Assembly (NCBI GenBank): GCA_022841905.1
Contig: JALHQO010000003.1
Location: forward strand, 108,236-172,235
DNA: 64,000 bases
Reading direction: 5' to 3'
Origin: Hyphomonadaceae bacterium
GTDB taxonomy: Bacteria > Pseudomonadota > Alphaproteobacteria > Caulobacterales > Aquidulcibacteraceae
A program made the position numbers and the translations under genes. The notes beneath the pieces were generated by a model, which was given only the letters and a program-made list of their open reading frames with translations, was not told the origin of the DNA and ran no database searches. The stretch's first letter is position 1; every line of letters begins with the position of its first letter. Below are positions 51,317 through 59,526 of the stretch, in pieces.

Positions 51317-51394
51317 TTAGGTTCTAGGGGTTGGGGATTAGGTCGTAGCGTCACCCGTTGCGCCCCTAATCCCTAACCCCTAATCCCTAATACC
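51317..51394. repeat. Long inverted repeat with TAGGGGTT-type units upstream of nudC
   Basis: GGGGTTGGGGATTAGG (51327-51342) and CCTAATCCCTAACCCC (51365-51380) form a 16-bp stem (one G-T pair) with a 22-nt loop. Flanking copies of the same units (GGGGTTAGG, TAATCCCTAA) allow further pairing. It fills the space between the methyltransferase stop and the nudC ATG, so it is the nudC leader and removes any usual ribosome site. Confidence 0.7.
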
Positions 51395-51395
51395 C

Positions 51396-52298
51396 ATGCT
51401 CAGCCCTGAAAATCCAAACGCCTTCACCCGCTCGCCGCTCGATCGCGCGGGGCATCATCGTGCTGACGCGGCGTGGCTTGAAGCGGCGTTGAATGCGGAG
51501 AATGCGCGGCTTGTGCCGTTCTATCAGCATCGCCCGTTCGCAACGGAAGAGGGCGGCGCTGTTGCGCCCGGTTGGCTGAACGGCGGCGCGCACAAGCATT
51601 TCGGCGCCAAGCGCACGCTCTTCTTGGGTCTCGACGTGCAAAGCGCGCCGCACTTTGCTTTCGAGGTCTCAGACGAAGCGCAGTTCGTCGATCTCGGCCG
51701 CTTCGACGATCTGCGTGCCCTCGGCCCGCGTCTGGCGCCGGACGATCTCGCCATGCTCGGCCCCGCGAAAAGCGTGTTCGAATGGCACGCCAAGAACGGC
51801 TATTGCGCCAATTGCGGGACCGAGAGCGTCATCGTTGAAGCCGGTTGGCGGCGCGATTGCCCGAGCTGCCGCACCGAACATTATCCGCGCGTCGACCCCG
51901 TCTGCATCATGGCGCCGACCTTCGGCGACAAAGTTCTACTCGGTCGCCAAAAGGCATGGCCGCGCGGCATGTTCTCGGCGCTCGCTGGATTTATCGAGCC
52001 GGGCGAAGCGATCGAAGAAGCGGTCGCGCGCGAGACATTGGAAGAGGCGGGGCTCGTGGTCACGCATGTGCGCATGCATTCGACGCAACCCTGGCCGTTT
52101 CCGCATTCGCTGATGATCGGCGTGTTGTGTGAAGTCGAACATGATCGCGAGACGGTCGACACCAAGGAGCTCGAAAGCTGCCGTTGGTTCACGCGCGCGG
52201 AAGCGCGGCTGTTGATCGAAGGCAAGCACGGCGAATGCTGGGCCCCGCCGCCATACGCGATCGCGCACCAGCTGCTGAAGACCTGGGCGTTTGAGTAG
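51396..52298 (+). CDS. nudC: NAD+ diphosphatase NudC
   Basis: 300 aa. It hydrolyses NAD(H) to NMN and AMP and can decap NAD-RNA. The zinc ribbon is CANCGTESV... CPSCRTEHYPRVDPVCI. The Nudix box is GFIEPGEAIEEAVARETLEEAGLV, with the NudC-specific QPWPFPHSLM downstream. Length fits the family. The start lacks a Shine-Dalgarno because the leader is the inverted repeat just upstream. Confidence 0.93.
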   Translation: MLSPENPNAFTRSPLDRAGHHRADAAWLEAALNAENARLVPFYQHRPFATEEGGAVAPGWLNGGAHKHFGAKRTLFLGLDVQSAPHFAFEVSDEAQFVDLGRFDDLRALGPRLAPDDLAMLGPAKSVFEWHAKNGYCANCGTESVIVEAGWRRDCPSCRTEHYPRVDPVCIMAPTFGDKVLLGRQKAWPRGMFSALAGFIEPGEAIEEAVARETLEEAGLVVTHVRMHSTQPWPFPHSLMIGVLCEVEHDRETVDTKELESCRWFTRAEARLLIEGKHGECWAPPPYAIAHQLLKTWAFE

Positions 52299-53222
52299 TC
52301 AGCAATCGGTACAATCGTCGCGCGCAGCCCGCTCGATCTGAATGGTGACGTGCTTGATGCCGAAGCGTTCGGCGATTTGATTAGAAAGCGTTGCGAGAAA
52401 CGCATCGTCGCCGCCATCGGGGCGCACCAGATGCGCCGTCAGCGCCGGCTTCGTCGCGCCCATGGCCCAGATGTGCAGATCATGCACGGCTGTCACGCCC
52501 GCTTGCGCCGACAAAAACTGGCGCACAGCGGGTACGTCGATATGCGCGGGCGCTGCATCGAGCGCGAGGTCCAATGATTCACGCAGCAACCCCCACGTTC
52601 CCCAAAGGATGAGCAGAACGACTGAGACCGAAATCGCCGGGTCGATCCAGTTAAAGCGCGTCAGCCAGATTGCGGCGCCAGCAACGATCACCGCCGCTGA
52701 AACGCCAGCGTCGGCCAGCATATGCAGATACGCGCCGCGCACGTTCACGTCCTCTTTGCGCCCGGCGAGGAAGAGCATGGCGGTCGCGCCATTGATGACG
52801 ACGCCGATCGCGGCCACCGCCATCACGAAGAGCGGTTGCGTTGCTTCCGGCGCGAAGAAGCGCGACGTCGCTTCCCACAGGATGCCGCCGCAGGCGATCA
52901 CCAGCACCAAGGCGTTCGCCAACGCCGCCAGAACGGTCGCTTTAGAGAAGCCGTAGGTGCGTTGCTCGCCGGCTTGGCGCTTCGCCAGCCAAGCCGCGCC
53001 GCCCGCGAGCGCTAGGCCCAGAACGTCGGAGAGGTTGTGGGCGGCGTCTGACAACAACGCCGTCGAATTCGCAAAAAAGCCCGCCGCCGCCTCGATGATG
53101 ACGAAGCCGAGGTTCAGCGCGATGGCGATGGTATAACGTTTGTCGGAGGGCGCGGGGTGGTGGTGCGCGTGATCATGGCCGTGATCGTGGCCCGCGTGCG
53201 CATGCCCGTGCATAACGCTCAT
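52299..53222 (-). CDS. Cation diffusion facilitator family metal transporter
   Basis: 307 aa. The N-terminus is extremely His-rich (MHGHAHAGHDHGHDHAHHH), a metal-sensing tail. The body has six segments with family motifs FIIEAAAGFFANSTALLSDAAHNLSDVLGLALAGGAAWLAKR (DxxHN...D metal site) and HMLADAGVSAAVIVAGAAIWL; the C-terminal domain has HDLHIWAMG. The family exports Zn2+ and related divalents by H+ exchange. Convergent with nudC (stops adjacent), divergent from the oxidase gene. Confidence 0.93.
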   Translation of the reverse strand: MSVMHGHAHAGHDHGHDHAHHHPAPSDKRYTIAIALNLGFVIIEAAAGFFANSTALLSDAAHNLSDVLGLALAGGAAWLAKRQAGEQRTYGFSKATVLAALANALVLVIACGGILWEATSRFFAPEATQPLFVMAVAAIGVVINGATAMLFLAGRKEDVNVRGAYLHMLADAGVSAAVIVAGAAIWLTRFNWIDPAISVSVVLLILWGTWGLLRESLDLALDAAPAHIDVPAVRQFLSAQAGVTAVHDLHIWAMGATKPALTAHLVRPDGGDDAFLATLSNQIAERFGIKHVTIQIERAARDDCTDC

Positions 53223-53299
53223 CTGGGCGAGAATCGCGCGATACGCAAGGGAGCGTTGACAGCGCGGCGAACACGTTTCTCATGCGCCTCCGAGGGATC

Positions 53300-54424
53300 A
53301 TGCACACACGACGGACACTGATGGCGCTGGGCGCAGCGGGTTTTGCCTCGTCCTGTGCCGCGACGCGCGGCTTTGGCGATGGACTGATGCGCGATATCGG
53401 GCGGCCGGACACGCGCACGCGGCTGCCGCCGGTGTTTGTGTCGGAAGACCGGATCATCCGCATCGATGTCGGCTTGCGTCCGTTCCGGCCGAGCGGCTTT
53501 CGCGTCGCGCGCGAAGCGTTGGGGGAAAAGACACTCGTCCATAATTACGGCCATGGCGGCGGCGGCATTACGCTGTCTTGGGGCACGGCCAAACTCGCCG
53601 TCGATCTTGGCTTCAATGCCGAGCAGCCCGATTGCGCTGTGCTTGGTTGCGGCGCTGTCGGCCTCGCCACGGCGCGGTTGCTTCAGGAGCGCGGCGCACG
53701 GGTGCGCATCTACGCGAAAGATCTGCCGCCGAACACCACGTCCAACGTCGCCGGCGCGCAATGGTGGCCGGCTTCGGTGTTCGACCGCGATCGCGTGACG
53801 CCGGCATTCATTGCGCAGCACTTCGAGGCTGCTCAGTTCGCCTTCCGGCGCTATCAGAGCATGGTCGGCGATGCTTACGGCATAAGCTGGGAGACCAATT
53901 ACAGCCTCTCGAATCGCGCCGCCTCATCTTACCCCGCCGCCGAAGACGATCCGATCCGAGCGCTCGTCGTCAACCAACACGATCTGACGCCGCTGGAGCA
54001 CAATTTCCCGCACCCATTCGTGCGCCGCTTCGACACGATGATGATCGAAACGCCGCTCTATCTGCGCCGCATGGAAGTGGATGTGCGTAATGCGGGCGCG
54101 GAGATTGTCGTGCGTGAATTTGCGGATATCGCGCAGGTGCAAGCGTTGCCGGAGCGGACGATTTTCAACTGCACCGGCCTCGGCGCCGGACGATTGTTCG
54201 GCGATACCGAGATCATGCCAGTGCGCGGACAACTCGCCATTCTGCTGCCGCAGCCGGAGGTCGACTACAACACCATCGCGCGCGAGGGCTACATGTTCGG
54301 CCGTCGCGACGGCATCGTGCTTGGTGGGACCTTCGAACGGGGAGAGTGGTCGCTTGAGCCCGATCCCGCCGCGATTCAGCGGATCATGGACGGGCATCGC
54401 GGCATTTTCAGCGCGATGGTTTAG
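53300..54424 (+). CDS. Exported D-amino-acid-oxidase-like flavoprotein, circularly permuted
   Basis: 374 aa from the second Met, with GAGGG upstream. Tat-type lipoprotein signal: [17 protein letters not shown]. The DAO/DASPO family fold is clear, but the order is changed. Residues about 55-105 hold [11 protein letters not shown] and [18 protein letters not shown], which in ordinary DAO form the C-terminus. Only then comes the Rossmann start [17 protein letters not shown] (about 112-128) and [12 protein letters not shown], and the protein ends with [14 protein letters not shown] and [10 protein letters not shown]. The DAO catalytic Arg context (GLRPFRP) is kept. Confidence 0.85.
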   Translation: MHTRRTLMALGAAGFASSCAATRGFGDGLMRDIGRPDTRTRLPPVFVSEDRIIRIDVGLRPFRPSGFRVAREALGEKTLVHNYGHGGGGITLSWGTAKLAVDLGFNAEQPDCAVLGCGAVGLATARLLQERGARVRIYAKDLPPNTTSNVAGAQWWPASVFDRDRVTPAFIAQHFEAAQFAFRRYQSMVGDAYGISWETNYSLSNRAASSYPAAEDDPIRALVVNQHDLTPLEHNFPHPFVRRFDTMMIETPLYLRRMEVDVRNAGAEIVVREFADIAQVQALPERTIFNCTGLGAGRLFGDTEIMPVRGQLAILLPQPEVDYNTIAREGYMFGRRDGIVLGGTFERGEWSLEPDPAAIQRIMDGHRGIFSAMV

Positions 54425-54885
54425 ATCGGCATGAAGAGAACGCGGCCGCCGCGTGCGTTCGCGAGCGTGCGCGCCAGGCGGCAATCGCTCTCCTCAGGCT
54501 GGACCGATGCATCGACGCCGTCGATCCAGGCGCGGCAATAACCCGGACGCGGAAGAGCGTTGGCGGGGACGCCGGTGAAATCGTTGCGGCCTTCGAAGGA
54601 GGCGCGTTCGACGACGCCCTCAAGCGAGCGTTCCAGTACTTGGCCGCCCCAGCGTTGCGCGACCCATTCAGCGTGTTCGCATTCCATCGCCGCCGGCTGC
54701 TTATCCAGCGCTTCATAGTGAATGCGGCACTGGCCCAGTTCGAGCTGATTAACGACCATTTCAGTGGCTGGTTGCGGCGCCATTTGCGCGCTGGCGTTGT
54801 CGGCGCGCATCGAGGCGACGCCTGCACCGCCAAGCGCGATTAGTGCGAGCGCTGTAGTGAAACCGGAGGCCGCTAATCGTTTCAT
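54421..54885 (-). CDS. Hypothetical exported protein
   Basis: 154 aa from MKRLAASG. A signal peptide ([16 protein letters not shown]) leads to a mature domain with six Cys: [38 protein letters not shown] and [22 protein letters not shown]. The even number and spacing suggest disulfides in the periplasm. No family is recognised. It shares a TTAG stop overlap with the permuted oxidase. Confidence 0.6.
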   Translation of the reverse strand: MKRLAASGFTTALALIALGGAGVASMRADNASAQMAPQPATEMVVNQLELGQCRIHYEALDKQPAAMECEHAEWVAQRWGGQVLERSLEGVVERASFEGRNDFTGVPANALPRPGYCRAWIDGVDASVQPEESDCRLARTLANARGGRVLFMPI

Positions 54886-55018
54886 GTATCTCAAACTCAC
54901 AGCACGCACGCCCGTTCCTGAGTGCAGGATGAATATAGGCGCCCTGTGGTATTCAGGCCGTGACTTTGGTCATGCGAGGATTTCGCGTTGCGCGAGAAGT
55001 CAGGCGCTCGCCGCGATT

Positions 55019-55648
55019 TTATTGCGCGCGCCAGTTGCGCTGGATCAGCAGCACCGAGATGGCGGCGACCCAGACCACGATCAGCGACATGGTCACGCGC
55101 TCGAACAGGCCCTTCAGGTGATCCGGATTCACATAGTAAATCGGGCCGGAGATGATCCAGAGCGCCACGACTGCCCAGCAGAAAAATTTCCAGTTGCGAT
55201 GTACTTCGCCTAGGCCGCCGGCCAAGAGCAGCGCCGAAAGCGGAAACAGCACCGACATCGCATAGAGCAGCATCATGTGCAGGCCGAGATCGTCCGCGGC
55301 GTCGGGATCGTAGCCGTTCCAGACCGCCAGAAAGAAGATCGAGACGGCGCAGAGCGCCAATGAAATCGTGCCGTAGCGATAGGCTTTTCCGCCGAGCTTC
55401 CAATTGTGCAGCGCCCAAGCGATCGCGAGCATGCCAAACGCGAAAAGGCAGAGGCCGGCATCAACATGGATCGAATGGTCGCCCGCCGCGGTCCGGCTGA
55501 TCGAATCAGAGATGAGCGTCATGCCGTCGCGCAGCGCAACGGACGCGACATCGCCAGCCACAGCAGCAACGCACCCAATGAGCCCAACATACCCCGCCCA
55601 GGCGAAGGAGCGGGGGCGGTCAACTTCATGGATCGCTAAATCGGACAT
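55019..55648 (-). CDS. DUF998-family membrane protein
   Basis: 209 aa from MSDLAIHEVDRP. Six hydrophobic segments: AWAGYVGLIGCVAAVAGDVASVAL, HVDAGLCLFAFGMLAIAWAL, YGTISLALCAVSIFFLAVW, HMMLLYAMSVLFPLSALLLAGGL, FFCWAVVALWIISGPIYYV and VTMSLIVVWVAAISVLLI. The ISDSISRTAAGDHS motif is typical of DUF998. Function is unknown. Confidence 0.75.
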   Translation of the reverse strand: MSDLAIHEVDRPRSFAWAGYVGLIGCVAAVAGDVASVALRDGMTLISDSISRTAAGDHSIHVDAGLCLFAFGMLAIAWALHNWKLGGKAYRYGTISLALCAVSIFFLAVWNGYDPDAADDLGLHMMLLYAMSVLFPLSALLLAGGLGEVHRNWKFFCWAVVALWIISGPIYYVNPDHLKGLFERVTMSLIVVWVAAISVLLIQRNWRAQ

Positions 55649-55736
55649 CCGGTGGCAACGGTTCCCGCCGGTCAAGGTTCCTAGCCCCCTCCTGGATCAC
55701 CTAGCCGTCCTCGGCTGGTCACGGCTCAGCGTTGCC

Positions 55737-57656
55737 TCAAATCGTGACCTGTGTGCCGAGTTCTACGACGCGTGAAGTTGGGATGTGGAAGAACTCTGTC
55801 GCGCTGGAGGAATTGCGCGCGAGGAAAACGAAGAGCAGGTCTTGCCAGCGCGGCATGGCGCTCTTGGCCGTAGGCACCAGGGCGCGGCGGCTCAAGAAAA
55901 ACGATGTCGTCATGATGTCGAAGGCCAGTCCGCGCTCGCGCGCGAGCGTGAGGCCGCGAATGACGTTGGGCGTTTCCATGAAGCCGAAGCTCAGCGTCAC
56001 GATGCGGATGTCGTCGCGAACCGTCTCAATCGTCACGCGATCGGCGTCATTGACGCGCGGCGTCGGCGCCGTTTTGACGCAGAGTAGGATGATGTGCTCA
56101 TGCAGCACCTGGTTGTGCTTCAAATTGTGCATGAGCGCGGTGGGGGCGGCCTGGGGGTCGGCGGTGAGGAAGATCGCCGTGCCGCGCACCCGCTTGGGCG
56201 GCGAGACTTCAAGCGTCGCAAGCATCTGCTGAAGGCTGACGTCGCGCCGGGTTTGCTCATGGAGCAGCGCCGATCCGCGCACCCAGGTCCACATCAGAAT
56301 TGCGAAGCCGGCGGCGATGACGAGCGGGACGATGCCGCCGCTGAACACTTTGAGCAGGTTCGAGCCGGCGAAGATGAGTTCGATCAAAAGGAACGGCGAC
56401 ATCAGCGCGATGGCGAACCAAAGCGGGCGCTTGCCGACTTTCCAGATGGCGAGGATCGCAAGCAGCGACGAGGTCAGCATCGCGCCAATGACGGAGACGC
56501 CGTAGGCGCTGCCGAGCGCGCTCGATGAGCCGAACGAGAAGGTCATGAACAGGACGCCCAGCATGAGCAGGTAGTTCACTTGCGGCATGTAGATCTGGCC
56601 GTGGTGGCGCTCCGACGTTTGCAGGATTTGCATGCGCGGCAAGAGGCCGAGCTGGATGGCTTGCTGAGTGAGCGAATAGGCGCCGGAAATGACCGCTTGG
56701 CTCGCGATTATGGTGGCGGCGGTGGCGAGCACGACGAGCGCGGGGCGCCACGAATCAGGCGCCATGTAGAAGAACGGATTGCCGATCGTGCTCGGGTTGG
56801 CGATCACCATGGCCCCTTGGCCAAGATAGTTGAGCGCCAGCGCCGGGAAGACCAACCACAACCATGCGACAGAGATCGGCTTGCGGCCAAAGTGGCCCAT
56901 GTCGGCGTAAAGCGCTTCGGCGCCGGTAACGGTGAGGAAGACCGAGCCGAGCACGACGCAGCTCAAGGCCGAATGGTTGAGCAGGAATGAAACGGCGTAG
57001 AGCGGGTTAAACGCGGCGAGTACGCCGGGTTCTTCGCTGAGATGCATGAGGCCCAAGCCACCGAGCACCGTGAACCAAAGAATACAGATCGGTCCAAACC
57101 AAGCGCCGACGATGCTTGAGCCATGCCGCTGCACCAGGAAGAGCGCGATCAAAATGCCCAGTGTGATCGGCATGATAAACGGCTCGATGCGGCCAGTAAG
57201 GCCAGGCAGCACGGCAAGACCTTCGATCGCCGAAAGAACGGAGATCGCCGGCGTGAGCATGGCGTCGCCGTAGAAGAGGCCGGCGCCGGCAAGGCCGACG
57301 ATCAGGATGAACGGCGTTCGCTTGCCGAGCGTGCGCTGCACCAGCGCCATGAGCGAGAGCGTGCCGCCTTCGCCGCGATTGTCGAGGCGGAGCAGGATCA
57401 TCGTGTATTTGAGCGTTACGATTGAGATCAGCGCCCAAAGCATCAGCGAGATGACGCCGATGACTTCCGCGTTCGTGGCCGCGCCATTGCGTTCGACGAC
57501 GTGGCTGATCGATTCGCGGAAGGCGTAGAGCGGCGAGGTGCCGATGTCGCCATAGACGACGCCGATGGCGGTGAGGGTAAGCCCCCAGAAGCCGCGTTTG
57601 ACGTGATCGTTGGCGGCGGGATTCGAATTGGCCGGATCGGCGGGGAGCGTGGTCAT
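55737..57656 (-). CDS. kup: Low-affinity potassium uptake protein Kup
   Basis: 639 aa from MTTLPADPANS; the frame upstream to 58181 is antisense to the histidine kinase. It has about 12 membrane segments with the Kup signature GVVYGDIGTSPLYAFRESI near residue 34, and later YADMGHFGRKPI. It imports K+ with H+. The cytosolic C-terminal domain ends SRVVELGTQVTI. It is divergent from a kdpDE-like pair (77 bp between starts), suggesting local regulation. Confidence 0.95.
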   Translation of the reverse strand: MTTLPADPANSNPAANDHVKRGFWGLTLTAIGVVYGDIGTSPLYAFRESISHVVERNGAATNAEVIGVISLMLWALISIVTLKYTMILLRLDNRGEGGTLSLMALVQRTLGKRTPFILIVGLAGAGLFYGDAMLTPAISVLSAIEGLAVLPGLTGRIEPFIMPITLGILIALFLVQRHGSSIVGAWFGPICILWFTVLGGLGLMHLSEEPGVLAAFNPLYAVSFLLNHSALSCVVLGSVFLTVTGAEALYADMGHFGRKPISVAWLWLVFPALALNYLGQGAMVIANPSTIGNPFFYMAPDSWRPALVVLATAATIIASQAVISGAYSLTQQAIQLGLLPRMQILQTSERHHGQIYMPQVNYLLMLGVLFMTFSFGSSSALGSAYGVSVIGAMLTSSLLAILAIWKVGKRPLWFAIALMSPFLLIELIFAGSNLLKVFSGGIVPLVIAAGFAILMWTWVRGSALLHEQTRRDVSLQQMLATLEVSPPKRVRGTAIFLTADPQAAPTALMHNLKHNQVLHEHIILLCVKTAPTPRVNDADRVTIETVRDDIRIVTLSFGFMETPNVIRGLTLARERGLAFDIMTTSFFLSRRALVPTAKSAMPRWQDLLFVFLARNSSSATEFFHIPTSRVVELGTQVTI

Positions 57657-57732
57657 CGCCCGGACATGGGCGCGAGGCGCATAAAAATTCCATGTGGTTG
57701 CGCGGTGAGAGCGACGGGGCCAGATTCGGCCG

Positions 57733-58788
57733 GTGAGCAACACGCCGCGATCCGCCTCCTGGCCCACCTTGGTGCGTCCCGCCGTCCTGACCGCAGCGAT
57801 GGTGGCTCTGGCGACGCTTCTCGCGGGGCTTGGCGAGCAATGGCTCGATCCGCAAAGCCTGTCGCTTTTCTTTGTCGTGCCGATCGTCGTTGCAGCGATG
57901 CGCAATGGGCTAGGCCCGGCGCTTGGCGCATCGGTGCTCAGCGTCGCCGCCATCAATTTTTTGTTTGTGGAGCCGCGCTTCACGCTCGCAGTCGCGCGTC
58001 CGCAGGACTTGGGCGCGTTGCTGCTTTTTGTGGTTGTGGGCGTACTGGTGAGTTTTGTGGCCGCGCGCGCGCGCATGGCCGAGGCGGCGCGGCTTGAGGC
58101 GGCGCGCGAGCGGTTCAAGGCGGACTTGCTGGCTGGCGTGTCGCACGATTTGCGGACGCCGCTGGCGACGATCGTTTTCACGTTGCAGAGCTTGCAGAAG
58201 TTCGCGTTCGATCACGGCGTTGAAGCGCGGGCTGAGTTGTTGAACCTGGCGGAGAGCGAGGCGCGGCGATTGTCCGATCTGGTGGAAACGCTGCTCTCGG
58301 CCTCACGCATGGAGGCAGGGCAGACCCCGGTGCGGCTGGAGCCGGCGAGCGTGAGTGAAATCGTTGAGGCGGCCTTGGCGGATACGCGAACCGACGCCGA
58401 AATCAGCGTGCCAAGCAATCTGCCGCTTGTGTCGGCGGATGCCGCTCTGGCCACGCGCGCGCTGGCCAATGTGCTGTCGAACGCGGCCAAGTACGCGACC
58501 GGTGCGCCGATTGCGATTTCTGCGCGGCTGAACAATCACAACGTGACGATCGACGTGAGCGACCGCGGGCCTGGGCTTGGCGAGGCGCCCGAGCGTTTGT
58601 TCGAGAAGTTCGTGCGCGGCGTCGATGCTGACGGGCGCGCGCCGGGATTGGGGCTCGGCCTTGCACTGGCGCGGACGTTCATGGAGTCGCAGGGGGGCGC
58701 CTTGACGGCGGCCAATCGAGACGGCGGCGGCGCGGTGTTTAGCTTGACGTTCTCGTCCTGGGCGAAGGCTGAGCGCCATGGCGACTGA
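57733..58788 (+). CDS. KdpD-like sensor histidine kinase (short form)
   Basis: 351 aa, GTG start. It has the DUF4118/KdpD membrane region ([17 protein letters not shown]-like four segments, [48 protein letters not shown]), then HisKA with the H-box [21 protein letters not shown], and HATPase N- and G-boxes ([34 protein letters not shown]). It lacks the N-terminal KdpD sensor and Usp domains of full-length KdpD. The stop overlaps the response regulator by 11 bp. Confidence 0.9.
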   Translation: MSNTPRSASWPTLVRPAVLTAAMVALATLLAGLGEQWLDPQSLSLFFVVPIVVAAMRNGLGPALGASVLSVAAINFLFVEPRFTLAVARPQDLGALLLFVVVGVLVSFVAARARMAEAARLEAARERFKADLLAGVSHDLRTPLATIVFTLQSLQKFAFDHGVEARAELLNLAESEARRLSDLVETLLSASRMEAGQTPVRLEPASVSEIVEAALADTRTDAEISVPSNLPLVSADAALATRALANVLSNAAKYATGAPIAISARLNNHNVTIDVSDRGPGLGEAPERLFEKFVRGVDADGRAPGLGLGLALARTFMESQGGALTAANRDGGGAVFSLTFSSWAKAERHGD

Positions 58789-59470
58789 GGCGACAATCCT
58801 TGTGGTCGAAGACGATGCGTCGTTGCGGCGTTCGCTCGAAATGACGTTGAAAGCGGCGGGCTATGCCGCCGTCGGCGCCGGAACGCTGGGCGAAGCGCGG
58901 CGGATGCGGGCCCATTACAAACCGCAAGCCATTTTGCTGGATCTCGGTTTGCCGGATGGCGATGGCTTGGCGTTTATCGACGCGGTGCGGTCATATGATC
59001 TGACGCCCATTGTTGTGCTGACCGCGCGTGATGCGGAGGCTTTAAAGGTGCGCGCGCTCGATGCCGGCGCCGATGATTATGTCACGAAGCCGTTTGGCCT
59101 GGAGGAATTGCTGGCGCGGCTGCGCGCAGCGTTGCGGCACGGTGTGCAGGCAGCGGGAAGTGTGCCGGTGGTGCACACAGGGCCGCTTGAGATCGATCTT
59201 GGCGCGCGCGTCGTGCGGCGCGGCGGGCGCGAGGTGGAGTTGTCGCCGAAGGAGTTCGAGATTTTGGCCGTGCTGGCGTCGCGGATTGGCAAGGTGGTTC
59301 GTCACCAGGATTTGCTCAAGGCGGTATGGGGCTCGGAGCGCGCCGATATTCAGTATTTGCGCGTCTATATCGGCCAATTGCGGGCAAAGCTCGAAGAGCA
59401 TCCGTCGCGCCCTGCATTGCTCGTGTCAGATCCTGGCGTGGGATACCGGTTGTTCGCCTCGGCGCAATAA
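58778..59470 (+). CDS. KdpE-like OmpR-family response regulator
   Basis: 230 aa. Receiver domain: [23 protein letters not shown], phospho-Asp in [32 protein letters not shown]. The winged-helix output domain: [67 protein letters not shown]. It forms a two-component pair with the kinase just upstream. No kdpFABC is in the window; kup is the adjacent K+ gene. Confidence 0.93.
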   Translation: MATEATILVVEDDASLRRSLEMTLKAAGYAAVGAGTLGEARRMRAHYKPQAILLDLGLPDGDGLAFIDAVRSYDLTPIVVLTARDAEALKVRALDAGADDYVTKPFGLEELLARLRAALRHGVQAAGSVPVVHTGPLEIDLGARVVRRGGREVELSPKEFEILAVLASRIGKVVRHQDLLKAVWGSERADIQYLRVYIGQLRAKLEEHPSRPALLVSDPGVGYRLFASAQ

Positions 59471-59474
59471 AGAA

Positions 59475-59500
59475 AAGCGCGGAGGTTTCCCTCCGCGCTT
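59475..59500. terminator. Bidirectional Rho-independent terminator
   Basis: An 11-bp perfect stem (59475-59485 with 59490-59500) with a TTTC loop. It stops the kdpE transcript; read on the minus strand it is followed by TTTTCTTT, so it also ends the convergent nrdA transcript (stop at 59527). Confidence 0.8.
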
Positions 59501-59526
59501 GAAGCGTTTCCAACCCAGTCAGCGTG

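Noticed and set aside
57657-58181. Long N-terminal extension of Kup
   Set aside because: It is antisense to the histidine kinase, and the internal start at 57656 matches the usual Kup N-terminus.
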